NCBI GenBank assembly: GCA_018222405.1
Contig: JAAFAI010000025.1
Coordinates: 1-64,000, forward strand
Source of the DNA: Gammaproteobacteria bacterium
Lineage (GTDB): Bacteria > Pseudomonadota > Gammaproteobacteria > Enterobacterales > Alteromonadaceae
Length of the DNA: 64,000 nt
Direction: 5' to 3'
The position numbers were made by a program, and so were the translations under genes. Each line of letters starts with the position of its first letter. Position 1 is the stretch's first letter. Below the pieces are notes generated by a model that saw only the letters and a program-made list of their open reading frames with translations, was not told where the DNA came from and did no database searches. Positions 53,008 through 61,622 of this stretch are shown piece after piece.

Positions 53008-56000
53008 TTAGCCACTGGTCAGTTTATGTTGTTTCAGCATACGTTTGAGCGCCGCGGGTTTCAACGGCTTGGGTAAATACAGCAGTCCTGCTTCACGTGC
53101 TTCATCGCGAACACCGTCATGCCGGTTAGCGGTATTCAGAATACCGGGTACCGCACGCTGCCAGTGTTCGCGCAACTGGCGCGCAACGTTAATGCCTGTT
53201 TCGCCATGATCCAAATGATAATCAACCAGCATCAAATCGGGTATCGTCTTCAGCGCAAGGGCCTGAGTCGCTGTTTTGGCAACGATTACATTAGCTCCCC
53301 AGTCAGAAAGCAGAGCTTCCATGGCGCTACTTATCTGTTCATCATTTTCAATTACCAGGATGCGCTGCCCCTCGAGTAACTTAACAGTATCCGAACGTTT
53401 GTCTGAGACCACCTCAGTATGGCGTTGGATAGTTTCGTAGGAGCGTTCAACCGTAATACTAAACGTTGTGCCTTTACCGGTTTGTGAGGCAACACGCACC
53501 GGGTGAACCAGTAACTGACTGATACGCTCGACGATAGTTAAACCCAGTCCCAGGCCCTGATTATGCTGCTGGTCGAGCTGGTGGAATTCATTAAAAATAT
53601 CCTGCAACTGGTTTTCCGGGATCCCCGGGCCTGTGTCAATTACCGCGATGTCTATCTTGTCCCCGGTGCGATGCCGGACACCAAGTAAAACAGTGCCACT
53701 ATCGGTATAGCGTACGGCATTGGACAACAGATTCTGGATAATACGTCGCAGTAGTTTGGGGTCTGAGTAGACCTTCACGCTGGTGGGTACATAGCGCAGC
53801 GTTAACGACTTTTGCTCGCCGATGATTTTAAATTCATTTACCAGGCCTGCGAGCACATCATCCAGCGCAAAATGTGATTTTTGTACCGTCAGGCGTCCAG
53901 ACTCCAGTCGGGTCATGTCGAGCAGTGAAGTCAGCAGCGATTCAGCGCTGTTTAAAGAGTGCAGCAGACCTTCACTCATAGTGTGCAATTCGGTGCCGGA
54001 GGTTTTTTGCACCAGCATTGAGGCAAACAGCGTGGCGGCATTAAACGGCTGCATCAGGTCGTGGCCGGCGGCGGCCAGAAACTTGGTTTTACTCAGGTTA
54101 GCCTGGTCGGCTTCCTGCTTGGCAACCTCTAGCTGTTTAGTGCGGTGTGCCACCCGGGCTTCCAGCTCGGTTTTGGCCTGTTCCAGTTGCTCCTGAATTT
54201 TGATGTAGGCAGTAATGTCGCTGTAAGTAGTTACATAGCCGCCGCCTGGTAAGGGGCTGCCGTTAAGTTCAATCACCCGGCCATCGGCCTGCTTACGTAC
54301 ATATTTATATTCGCTGCCGGTTGCCATGTATTGCACGCGTTTGTCGATCTCTTCCTGCATATTGCCCACTTCGCCTAACAGGCCGCGGCGGGCGTTATAT
54401 TGCAGCAAGTCCTTGATTGGCATACCTACCTTTACCACGCCAGAGGGGTAGTTGAACATCTCAAGGTAACTGTCATTCCAGGCCAGCATATTAAGGCTCT
54501 GGTCAAGAACTACTATGCCTTGTTGGATATGCTGGACCGAAGACATCAGCACTTCATGATTAAACTGAAAGCTTTGTGAGGCTTCTTCTACCCAGTGCAC
54601 CAGGTTAGAAAATCCTCGGCCCTGCGAGTCGGCAATAGCGGTTAACAGCAAACGGGCACTGGGGTGGCCAATTTGTCCGGCCATCAGTTTTTCTACCCGT
54701 GCCAGCAGGCCCTGGCTGGCATAGCCCTGACGACTGTTGCCGGTATCGTTATCACTGAGTTGCCTGGCCAGCGTGCCATGAACACCGGGCTCCAGCACCC
54801 GTTCGGTTAGCGACAGTAAATCGCTTACCGGGATAGCCAGCTCCGGCTCTTCTGCTGGACTATGAGGCTTCAGGTGTTCTTTTTCATTGTTGGCGTTTGC
54901 CGCAGGCAGCAGCGCTGCAACTAAAACATAAACCACGCAGTTAATAACCAGACTCAGCACATAGCTGGTGGCCAGCTCATGATCGCTGGGAATGGGATTA
55001 AAGTAATAACTGGACAGCAGGCTGGGGTAAAGCATCCAGGCAACCCAGCCAATAAAGCCGGCCAGCATGCCACTGATAGCGGCGGTTTTACTGCGTTTTT
55101 TCCAGTACAGGCTAAACATCATGGCGGGTAACATCTGCGATAGCAGGGCCATGGCAATAATACCGCTTTTCACTAGTGGCGCGCTTTGGCTGATATTTAC
55201 GTGGTACCAAAAGGCGACTGATAACACTACCAAAACTGTGAGCCGGCGAATATTCAGTAACTGGCTGGCCTCCATTTTGTGGCGGGCCTGTTTTTTTAGT
55301 TTGAGCTTAAACCACAACGGCGTGATCAGGTTGTTGGCGATCATGATCCCCAGCGCCAGGGTGGCCACAATGATCATACTGGTGGTAGCCGACAGGCCGC
55401 CTAAAAAGGCAATCACCGATACTGTGAGATTTTGTTCGTGCAGTGGGATGGCCAGTACCAGAGAGTCAGACTGAGCGGAAGTAGGGTCGAGGAGCACACT
55501 ACCAGCCAGCGCGATAGGCAGCAGGAAGAGCGTCATGCCTGCCAGGTATAAAGGAAACAGCCACCGAGCTGTTTTTAACTCTCCGGTGCCATTATTTTCA
55601 ACGAAGTTCATATGGAACTGGCGGGGCAATATAAACATCGCGCAAATGCCCAGCAAAATATGACTAACATAAACGACCCAGCTTGTATCGGCATACAGAA
55701 TGTCACGCCCGGGCTGGTGTTGAGCGGCCTGGGTTACGAGGTCGAATAATCCGTCGAACAAACCGTAGCACACATAGATGCCCACCACAGACAAACCAAT
55801 AAGCTTAATCATCGACTCGGCGGCGATAGTGACTAACAGACCCGGGTGTTTCTCGGTAAGACTGAGAGTTTGAGTTCCGAATAAAATAGCAAACAGCGCC
55901 ATTAATGCCGCCACATATAAACCTACCGTGCCTGAGCCGCTGTCTGCATCTGCGGTGAGCAGGTTAATGCTTTCGGTAATGGCGTCGAGTTGCAGGGCAA

Positions 56001-56385
56001 TGTAAGGCACTACGCCAACAAAACACAGCAGGGTAATGAGTGCCGCCAGGCTATGCGAGCGGTCATAGCGCAAACTGATAAAGTCAGCAAGTGAACTTAC
56101 GCTGTTTTGCTGGCAAATACGGGTAATTTTAATTAATACCGGAAAGGCAAACAGCATCACCAGCGCAATGCCAACATAAGTAGGAAACACCGGCCAGCCA
56201 TAATGCGTGGTTTGTGTGGTGGTGCCAAAAAACGCCCAGGAGGTACAGTGAACCCCGAGTCCTAAACTATACAGGACGGGATGCTGCTTATGTTTATCAA
56301 TTTTTTTGTCACCCCAAAATGCCAGCGCGAACAAACCTGCCAGATAAAGCAGGACGATAGCGCTCACACTCCAAATGTTTAGCAT
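53008..56385 (-). CDS. Transporter-type hybrid sensor kinase (NahK/ErcS-like)
   Basis: This 1,125-residue hybrid kinase has about 13 membrane helices resembling Na+/solute symporters (1-500), a linker, a PAS domain (about 610-740), a coiled coil, HisKA with phosphoacceptor H775 in AAAGHDLMQPFNAATLF (the NahK/ErcS-type H box), an ATPase domain (NAVRYTDSG, DTGPGIPE, GLGLGLTIV) and a C-terminal receiver with D1055 in LVDYHL. The transporter-like domain may sense a solute or a gradient. Family members control alcohol or short-chain substrate use through LuxR-type regulators. It probably partners with the orphan regulator at 47104-47781 (inference). Confidence 0.92.
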   Translation of the reverse strand: MLNIWSVSAIVLLYLAGLFALAFWGDKKIDKHKQHPVLYSLGLGVHCTSWAFFGTTTQTTHYGWPVFPTYVGIALVMLFAFPVLIKITRICQQNSVSSLADFISLRYDRSHSLAALITLLCFVGVVPYIALQLDAITESINLLTADADSGSGTVGLYVAALMALFAILFGTQTLSLTEKHPGLLVTIAAESMIKLIGLSVVGIYVCYGLFDGLFDLVTQAAQHQPGRDILYADTSWVVYVSHILLGICAMFILPRQFHMNFVENNGTGELKTARWLFPLYLAGMTLFLLPIALAGSVLLDPTSAQSDSLVLAIPLHEQNLTVSVIAFLGGLSATTSMIIVATLALGIMIANNLITPLWFKLKLKKQARHKMEASQLLNIRRLTVLVVLSVAFWYHVNISQSAPLVKSGIIAMALLSQMLPAMMFSLYWKKRSKTAAISGMLAGFIGWVAWMLYPSLLSSYYFNPIPSDHELATSYVLSLVINCVVYVLVAALLPAANANNEKEHLKPHSPAEEPELAIPVSDLLSLTERVLEPGVHGTLARQLSDNDTGNSRQGYASQGLLARVEKLMAGQIGHPSARLLLTAIADSQGRGFSNLVHWVEEASQSFQFNHEVLMSSVQHIQQGIVVLDQSLNMLAWNDSYLEMFNYPSGVVKVGMPIKDLLQYNARRGLLGEVGNMQEEIDKRVQYMATGSEYKYVRKQADGRVIELNGSPLPGGGYVTTYSDITAYIKIQEQLEQAKTELEARVAHRTKQLEVAKQEADQANLSKTKFLAAAGHDLMQPFNAATLFASMLVQKTSGTELHTMSEGLLHSLNSAESLLTSLLDMTRLESGRLTVQKSHFALDDVLAGLVNEFKIIGEQKSLTLRYVPTSVKVYSDPKLLRRIIQNLLSNAVRYTDSGTVLLGVRHRTGDKIDIAVIDTGPGIPENQLQDIFNEFHQLDQQHNQGLGLGLTIVERISQLLVHPVRVASQTGKGTTFSITVERSYETIQRHTEVVSDKRSDTVKLLEGQRILVIENDEQISSAMEALLSDWGANVIVAKTATQALALKTIPDLMLVDYHLDHGETGINVARQLREHWQRAVPGILNTANRHDGVRDEAREAGLLYLPKPLKPAALKRMLKQHKLTSG

Positions 56386-56556
56386 GTTGAATAGCCCTTA
56401 TTTGCTGCGCAGATAAATTAGCACAATTCCTGTGCATGTTGATATTTTGTAAACTTTTTTTATCGGTAAAAGGCTCCTGATCGGGTGCTCAGAACGACCA
56501 TCGACCGGCAACAGGTAAAGAAAATTGCTCCAAACCATAAAAAAATTGTGGATACC

Positions 56557-56586
56557 CTTGAAGGGCGTCAAACCACCCCCATAAAT
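56557..56586 (+). promoter_or_regulatory. grpE: Sigma-32 heat-shock promoter of grpE
   Basis: CTTGAA at 56557-56562 and CCCCATAAAT at 56577-56586 with a 14-bp spacer match the sigma-32 consensus (CTTGAA, 13-17, CCCCATNT) almost perfectly. The first transcribed base would be about 45 bp before the grpE start. Confidence 0.88.
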
Positions 56587-56631
56587 AGCCTCAATGTGAA
56601 AAACGACCCAATTTAACTTGTGGAGGAAAGC

Positions 56632-57282
56632 ATGAGCGAGCCGCGCGACGTGCAATCAGAACAAAATGAAACCGTAGAACCCCAAACCGACGCCCAGGCA
56701 GTTGATGCTGAGCAGGTGGAAGTGGTAGAGGACGAAACTCCCGAAGAAGCCCTGGCTGGCGAAGTTGTTGACGAAACGGCAGAAAAGATTGCCAGCCTGG
56801 AAAAAGCGCTGGCGGCGGCTGAAGCCAAAGTGGCCGAGCAGCAAGATAGCGTGTTGCGAGCTCGAGCAGAAGCCGATAATGCCCGCCGTCGTGCCGATGG
56901 TGAAGTAGAAAAAGCCCGCAAATTCGCGCTGGAGCGTTTTGCCGGTGAACTGCTGCCAGTGATTGATAACCTCGAACGTGGTCTGCAAATGGCAGATACC
57001 GAAAACGAAGCTATCAAGCCGATGGTTGAAGGGGTTGAGATGACCCTAAAATCTTTCGTTAGCACGATTGAAAAATTTGGAATGGCCCCTATTGATCCGC
57101 AAGGCGAGGCGTTCAATCCAGAACTGCATCAGGCTATGTCGATGCAGGAAAGCGCTGACCATGAGCCAAACACGGTGATGGCAGTGATGCAAAAAGGCTA
57201 CGAATTAAACGGACGTTTGTTGCGTCCGGCCATGGTAATGGTTTCGCGTGCACCAAGTAGCGGTGTGGATACGCAGGCTTAA
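56632..57282 (+). CDS. grpE: Nucleotide exchange factor GrpE
   Basis: This 216-residue co-chaperone releases ADP from DnaK. An acidic N-terminal tail of about 60 residues is followed by a long coiled coil ([21 protein letters not shown]) and the beta domain: [32 protein letters not shown] and [21 protein letters not shown]. The start at ATG 56632 has GGAGG upstream; the frame reaches GTG 56620. A sigma-32 promoter precedes it. Confidence 0.96.
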   Translation: MSEPRDVQSEQNETVEPQTDAQAVDAEQVEVVEDETPEEALAGEVVDETAEKIASLEKALAAAEAKVAEQQDSVLRARAEADNARRRADGEVEKARKFALERFAGELLPVIDNLERGLQMADTENEAIKPMVEGVEMTLKSFVSTIEKFGMAPIDPQGEAFNPELHQAMSMQESADHEPNTVMAVMQKGYELNGRLLRPAMVMVSRAPSSGVDTQA

Positions 57283-57304
57283 CAGATATTTTTTAATGAC
57301 AGGT

Positions 57305-57335
57305 ATTGAAATTGGTGGTGAATAACCCCACTAAT
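57305..57335 (+). promoter_or_regulatory. dnaK: Sigma-32 heat-shock promoter of dnaK
   Basis: ATTGAA (57305-57310) and CCCCACTAAT (57326-57335) with a 15-bp spacer match sigma-32 spacing and the -10 CCCC core, with one mismatch in the -35. The dnaK gene thus has its own heat-shock promoter in the 87-bp gap after grpE. Confidence 0.75.
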
Positions 57336-57369
57336 TTTGCAAGATTACAGAATTATACGGAGACACGTA

Positions 57370-59298
57370 ATGGGTAGAATCATTGGTATCGACTTAGGTA
57401 CAACGAATTCATGTGTCGCAGTTTTAGACGGCGACAAACCGCGAGTAATTGAGAACGCGGAAGGTGACCGCACCACGCCATCAATTATCGCTTACACTAA
57501 CGACGGTGAGACCCTGGTTGGCCAGTCTGCAAAGCGTCAGGCTGTGACAAACCCGGAAAACACATTATTCGCTATTAAGCGTTTAATTGGTCGTCGTTTT
57601 GAAGATAAAGAAGTACAGCGTGATATCGACATCATGCCTTTCAAAATTGCTAAGGCTGATAACGGCGATGCGTGGGTAGAAGTGAAAGGCGACAAAATGG
57701 CGCCGCCGCAGGTTTCTGCCGAAGTACTGAAGAAAATGAAAAAGACCGCCGAAGACTATCTGGGCGAGAAAGTAACAGGTGCGGTAATTACTGTTCCTGC
57801 TTACTTTAACGACTCTCAGCGTCAGGCAACCAAAGATGCTGGTCGTATCGCGGGCCTGGAAGTTAAGCGTATCATCAACGAGCCAACGGCTGCTGCACTT
57901 GCTTACGGCATGGACAAAAAGCAAGGCGATAACGTTGTTGCGGTTTATGATTTAGGTGGTGGTACTTTTGATATCTCTATCATCGAAATTGATGAAGTAG
58001 ACGGCGAGCACACCTTTGAAGTACTGGCGACTAACGGTGACACGCACTTAGGTGGTGAAGACTTCGATAACCGTGTAATTACTTACCTGGTAGACGAGTT
58101 CCACAAAGATCAGGGCATTAACCTGCGTAAAGATCCGCTGGCGATGCAACGCTTAAAAGAAGCGGGTGAGAAAGCGAAAATCGAACTGTCTTCTTCACAG
58201 CAAACGGAAGTAAACCTGCCGTACATCACAGCAGATGCATCAGGTCCTAAGCACTTAGCGATCAAACTGACCCGTGCCAAGCTTGAGTCACTGGTAGAAG
58301 ATATGGTGAAAGAGTCACTTGAGCCGGTTAAGAAGGCTCTGGCTGATGCCGATCTTTCTGTAAGCGATGTTAACGACATCATCCTGGTAGGTGGTCAAAC
58401 CCGTATGCCTTTGGTACAGAAGTACGTAACAGAGTTCTTCGGAAAAGAGCCACGTAAAGATGTTAACCCTGATGAAGCGGTAGCAGTAGGTGCTGCAATT
58501 CAAGGTGGTGTACTGTCTGGTGATGTTAAAGACGTACTGCTACTGGACGTTACCCCGCTTTCACTGGGTATCGAGACCATGGGCGGCGTAATGACAGCGC
58601 TGATTGAGAAGAACACGACGATTCCGACTAAGAAATCGCAAACCTTCTCAACCGCAGAAGATAACCAGTCTGCAGTAACGGTTCACGTGCTACAGGGTGA
58701 GCGTAAACAGGCACAGGGCAACAAGTCACTGGGTCAGTTTAACTTAGAAGGTATTCGCCCGGCGGCGCGGGGTGTGCCGCAAATCGAAGTTACTTTCGAT
58801 ATCGATGCCGATGGTATCCTGCACGTATCTGCGAAAGATAAAGATACCGGTAAAGAACAGAAGATCACCATTCAGGCGTCTTCTGGTCTGAACGAAGACG
58901 AAATCGAAAAAATGGTTGCCGACGCGGAAGCGAACAAAGAAGCCGATAAGAAGTTCGAAGAACTGATTCAGGCTCGCAACCAGGCTGACGGTATGATCCA
59001 CGCTACCCGTAAGCAACTTGAAGAAGTTGGTGAAGCTCTGAGTGCCGACGATAAGGCGCCTATCGAAGAAGCCCTGAGCGCGCTGGAAACAGCAGCGAAA
59101 GGCGAAGATAAAGCGGAAATCGAAGCGAAAACTCAGGAGCTTATCCAGGCATCATCGAAGCTGATGGAAGCGGCTCAGGCACAGCAGGCAGCGGCTGGCA
59201 GTGCTGAAGGCGCGGATGCTGGTGCAAGCCAGGGCAAGCCTGACGATGACGTTGTTGACGCTGAGTTTGAAGAAGTCAAAGACGACGATAAAAAGTAA
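57370..59298 (+). CDS. dnaK: Chaperone DnaK (Hsp70)
   Basis: This 642-residue Hsp70 has an actin-like ATPase domain ([27 protein letters not shown]), a [11 protein letters not shown] beta-sandwich domain and a lid ending in the typical [18 protein letters not shown] tail for DnaJ and GrpE contact. The start at ATG 57370 ([10 protein letters not shown]) has CGGAGA upstream. Length matches E. coli DnaK (638). Confidence 0.98.
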   Translation: MGRIIGIDLGTTNSCVAVLDGDKPRVIENAEGDRTTPSIIAYTNDGETLVGQSAKRQAVTNPENTLFAIKRLIGRRFEDKEVQRDIDIMPFKIAKADNGDAWVEVKGDKMAPPQVSAEVLKKMKKTAEDYLGEKVTGAVITVPAYFNDSQRQATKDAGRIAGLEVKRIINEPTAAALAYGMDKKQGDNVVAVYDLGGGTFDISIIEIDEVDGEHTFEVLATNGDTHLGGEDFDNRVITYLVDEFHKDQGINLRKDPLAMQRLKEAGEKAKIELSSSQQTEVNLPYITADASGPKHLAIKLTRAKLESLVEDMVKESLEPVKKALADADLSVSDVNDIILVGGQTRMPLVQKYVTEFFGKEPRKDVNPDEAVAVGAAIQGGVLSGDVKDVLLLDVTPLSLGIETMGGVMTALIEKNTTIPTKKSQTFSTAEDNQSAVTVHVLQGERKQAQGNKSLGQFNLEGIRPAARGVPQIEVTFDIDADGILHVSAKDKDTGKEQKITIQASSGLNEDEIEKMVADAEANKEADKKFEELIQARNQADGMIHATRKQLEEVGEALSADDKAPIEEALSALETAAKGEDKAEIEAKTQELIQASSKLMEAAQAQQAAAGSAEGADAGASQGKPDDDVVDAEFEEVKDDDKK

Positions 59299-59310
59299 GT
59301 AACACGAAAT

Positions 59311-59330
59311 ACCGGCGGTCTGCCGCCGGT
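59311..59330. repeat. Hairpin after dnaK stop
   Basis: ACCGGCGG (59311-59318) and CCGCCGGT (59323-59330) form a perfect 8-bp GC stem with a TCTG loop, 12 bp past the dnaK stop. It lacks a T tract and may protect the dnaK 3' end or attenuate readthrough into dnaJ. Confidence 0.5.
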
Positions 59331-59343
59331 TAGCGTTACCATC

Positions 59344-59377
59344 AGGCGCAGCAGCACACAGCTTGTTGCGCCTTTTT
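59344..59377 (+). terminator. Terminator between dnaK and dnaJ
   Basis: AGGCGCAGCA (59344-59353) pairs with TGTTGCGCCT (59364-59373) through 10 bp with one G-U, around a 10-base loop, then TTTTT. It would lower dnaJ expression relative to dnaK unless dnaJ has its own promoter. Confidence 0.7.
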
Positions 59378-59382
59378 ATGTA

Positions 59383-59459
59383 ATACCCATTCCACAAACT
59401 ATGTTGAAGGCCGCCATGGCCAGCAGTTATCTGAAGCACATGGTTGCTGAAATGGGTAT
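59383..59459. repeat. 77-bp element with terminal inverted repeats
   Basis: The ends ATACCCATT (59383-59391) and AATGGGTAT (59451-59459) begin 22-bp imperfect inverted repeats (18 of 22 positions match, 59383-59404 and 59438-59459). The core includes CCATGG. A 24-codon ORF (59401-59475) runs through it without a ribosome site. The shape is that of a MITE or a palindromic intergenic repeat. It lies between the dnaK terminator and dnaJ. Confidence 0.55.
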
Positions 59460-59525
59460 AGTAACAATTAAGTAAATGGGCAATGCACACTGCGTTGCTG
59501 TTAACGGGTAGGAATAGCGAGCGAT

Positions 59526-60659
59526 ATGTCGAAACGAGATTACTACGAAGTGCTTGGCGTGGACAAAAGTGCCGGCGAGCGCGAGATAAAAAAAGCATAC
59601 AAAAAACTGGCTATGAAGTACCACCCTGACCGTACTCAGGGCAACAAGGAACTTGAAGAAAAGTTCAAGGAAATTCAGGAAGCCTATGAAGTACTGACCG
59701 ACGGCCAGAAACGCGCCGCTTACGACCAGTATGGTCACGCTGGCGTTGATCCGAACCGCGGTGGCGCAGGCTTTGGTGGTGGCGCTGATTTCGGTGATAT
59801 TTTTGGCGATGTATTTGGCGATATCTTCGGCGGTGGCCGTGGTCGTCAGTCACGTGCACGTCAGGGTGCAGACTTACGCTACAACCTGGAAATGTCTCTG
59901 GAAGAAGCCGTACGCGGTAAAGAAGTCGAAATTCGCGTACCTACTTTAGTCGCCTGTGACTCTTGTCATGGCTCCGGTGCGAAGAAAGGCACCAGCCCTA
60001 AAACCTGCCCAACCTGTCATGGTCAGGGGCAGGTACAGATGCGCCAGGGTTTCTTTGCGGTTCAGCAAACCTGTCCTACCTGTTCAGGTCGCGGCAAGAT
60101 CATCAGCGATCCATGTAATGAGTGTCATGGTCAGGGCCGTAAAGAACAAACCAAAACCTTGTCGGTTAAAGTGCCGGCAGGCGTGGATACCGGCGATCGT
60201 ATCCGCTTAAGCGGTGAAGGCGAAGCCGGTGAAAGCGGCGCGCCAGCAGGCGACTTATATGTTCAGGTACACGTGCGCGATCACGATATCTTTACCCGTG
60301 ATGGTAATAACCTGTACTGCGAAGTACCACTAAGCTTTACCACAGCGGCGCTGGGCGGCGAGCTACAGGTACCAACGCTGGACGGTAAAGTGAAGCTGAA
60401 AGTCAGTCCTGAGACGCAAACCGGCAGAATGTTCCGCCTGCGTGGCAAAGGCGTGAAGTCGGTACGCAGTGGCGCGATTGGTGACTTGCTGTGTAAGGTA
60501 GTGGTGGAAACCCCGGTGAATCTGTCATCCAAGCAGAAAGAATTGCTTAAGGAGTTGGACGAATCAATGGGCAAGGGCACAGATGCTGCCAAGCACCGTC
60601 CCAAAGAGCAGGGCTTCTTTGACGGCGTTAAAAAGTTCTTCGATGACCTGACTAATTAG
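59526..60659 (+). CDS. dnaJ: Chaperone DnaJ (Hsp40)
   Basis: This 377-residue co-chaperone has a J domain with the HPD triplet (YHPDRTQG), a Gly/Phe-rich region, four CxxCxGxG zinc motifs ([32 protein letters not shown]) and a C-terminal substrate domain. It stimulates DnaK ATPase. Length matches E. coli DnaJ (376). It is 227 bp from dnaK, an unusually large gap filled by a terminator and a repeat element. Confidence 0.97.
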   Translation: MSKRDYYEVLGVDKSAGEREIKKAYKKLAMKYHPDRTQGNKELEEKFKEIQEAYEVLTDGQKRAAYDQYGHAGVDPNRGGAGFGGGADFGDIFGDVFGDIFGGGRGRQSRARQGADLRYNLEMSLEEAVRGKEVEIRVPTLVACDSCHGSGAKKGTSPKTCPTCHGQGQVQMRQGFFAVQQTCPTCSGRGKIISDPCNECHGQGRKEQTKTLSVKVPAGVDTGDRIRLSGEGEAGESGAPAGDLYVQVHVRDHDIFTRDGNNLYCEVPLSFTTAALGGELQVPTLDGKVKLKVSPETQTGRMFRLRGKGVKSVRSGAIGDLLCKVVVETPVNLSSKQKELLKELDESMGKGTDAAKHRPKEQGFFDGVKKFFDDLTN

Positions 60660-60686
60660 TCATCCGGCTTTTAAAATTAAACATTT

Positions 60687-60715
60687 AACGGATCAACCCT
60701 TGTTGATCCGTTTTT
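60687..60715 (+). terminator. Terminator of dnaJ
   Basis: AACGGATCAAC (60687-60697) and GTTGATCCGTT (60702-60712) form a perfect 11-bp stem with a CCTT loop, followed by TTT and more T residues. It lies 27 bp past the dnaJ stop. Confidence 0.85.
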
Positions 60716-60789
60716 GTTTGTCCAGTATAAAAAACAGTAATAACAATTACGCTTACCAAGGCGATCCTTTAATAACCGGAGACCAGGAA

Positions 60790-61260
60790 ATGAAATCAGT
60801 AAAGGTATTTACAGTGGGACTAATGGCTGCAGGCATGTTAACAGCGGCTAATGCAGCAACCGTTGCAAAGTCAGAAAAACAGGCAGAAGCAGCAGTGGAG
60901 TATCGTCAGTCACTGTTTCAACTGGTAAAGAGCAACGCATCACCTATGTTTGGTATGGCTAAAGGCGCATTACCCTTCGATACCGAGGTAATGCAAACTA
61001 ATGCCACGCGTCTGGAGCAGCTGGCCGATATGATGGCTGACTATCTGCTGGTAGATACCACCGGTTTTGACGTGGATACCGAAGCCAAACCAGCTCTGTT
61101 TAGCAATGAGTCAGACGTTATGGCTAAGATTGCTAAATTTAAAGAAGCTGCCACCGGCATCAAAAAAGCGGCAATGTCAGGTGATGAAGGCAGCTATGGC
61201 AAGGCGATAGGCGCACTGGGCGGTGGCTGTAAGTCATGCCACGATGATTACAAAGAGTAA
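60790..61260 (+). CDS. Cytochrome c'-like protein
   Basis: This 156-residue periplasmic protein has a signal peptide (1-22, ending AANA), a four-helix-bundle pattern and a C-terminal heme motif CKSCH (at about residue 147), the hallmark of cytochrome c'/c-556 proteins. The function in this family (nitric oxide binding, electron transfer) is not uniform. GGAG 8 bp upstream supports ATG 60790; the frame to 60700 is not preferred. It is monocistronic with its own terminator. Confidence 0.9.
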   Translation: MKSVKVFTVGLMAAGMLTAANAATVAKSEKQAEAAVEYRQSLFQLVKSNASPMFGMAKGALPFDTEVMQTNATRLEQLADMMADYLLVDTTGFDVDTEAKPALFSNESDVMAKIAKFKEAATGIKKAAMSGDEGSYGKAIGALGGGCKSCHDDYKE

Positions 61261-61622
61261 TATAAGCTCATCTACGTGCTATTCAGGAAGCCGGCATCAG
61301 CCGGCTTTTTTATTTCCTGCAGTAAAGAGTCCGTGCCTGAGTATGAATCTGCCTATTCAGTTTGAATAGCTGAGCTGCGGGTTACAAGATACTGAGGCTC
61401 ATTGATTTGCGAACCAGAGTGGAAATTTAGATAAATCGATACTTTAGTTTAATATTTATGATTGATAGTATTCTGCAAAGATTCGAAATTTATTGTGGCC
61501 GGCCGTTTTATAACGTCTATATTTGTTGTAATTCAGGGATAGTTTTCTAAGCTTAGTATCGGGCTCGATTATTAGCGGCTGAATAGTAACCGTAAATTTT
61601 AGCAGGACGCATCAGACACCTC
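61261..61622. other. Spacer before the final EAL gene
   Basis: 362 bp. It has the cytochrome terminator at its left end and then only AT-rich, non-coding-looking sequence. No promoter hexamers are convincing. AGGAC at 61602 is the nearest purine-rich site to the following ATG. Confidence 0.55.
61288..61312 (+). terminator. Terminator of the cytochrome c' gene
   Basis: AAGCCGGC (61288-61295) and GCCGGCTT (61300-61307) with an ATCA loop, followed by TTTT. 8-bp GC-rich stem 27 bp past the stop. Confidence 0.88.

Noticed and set aside
59401..59475. 24-codon ORF in the dnaK-dnaJ repeat element
   Set aside because: No ribosome site; lies within an inverted-repeat element, so kept only as a note.
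59152..59598. 148-residue minus-strand ORF over the dnaK/dnaJ junction
   Set aside because: Runs antisense across the dnaK end, terminator and dnaJ start; not protein-like.
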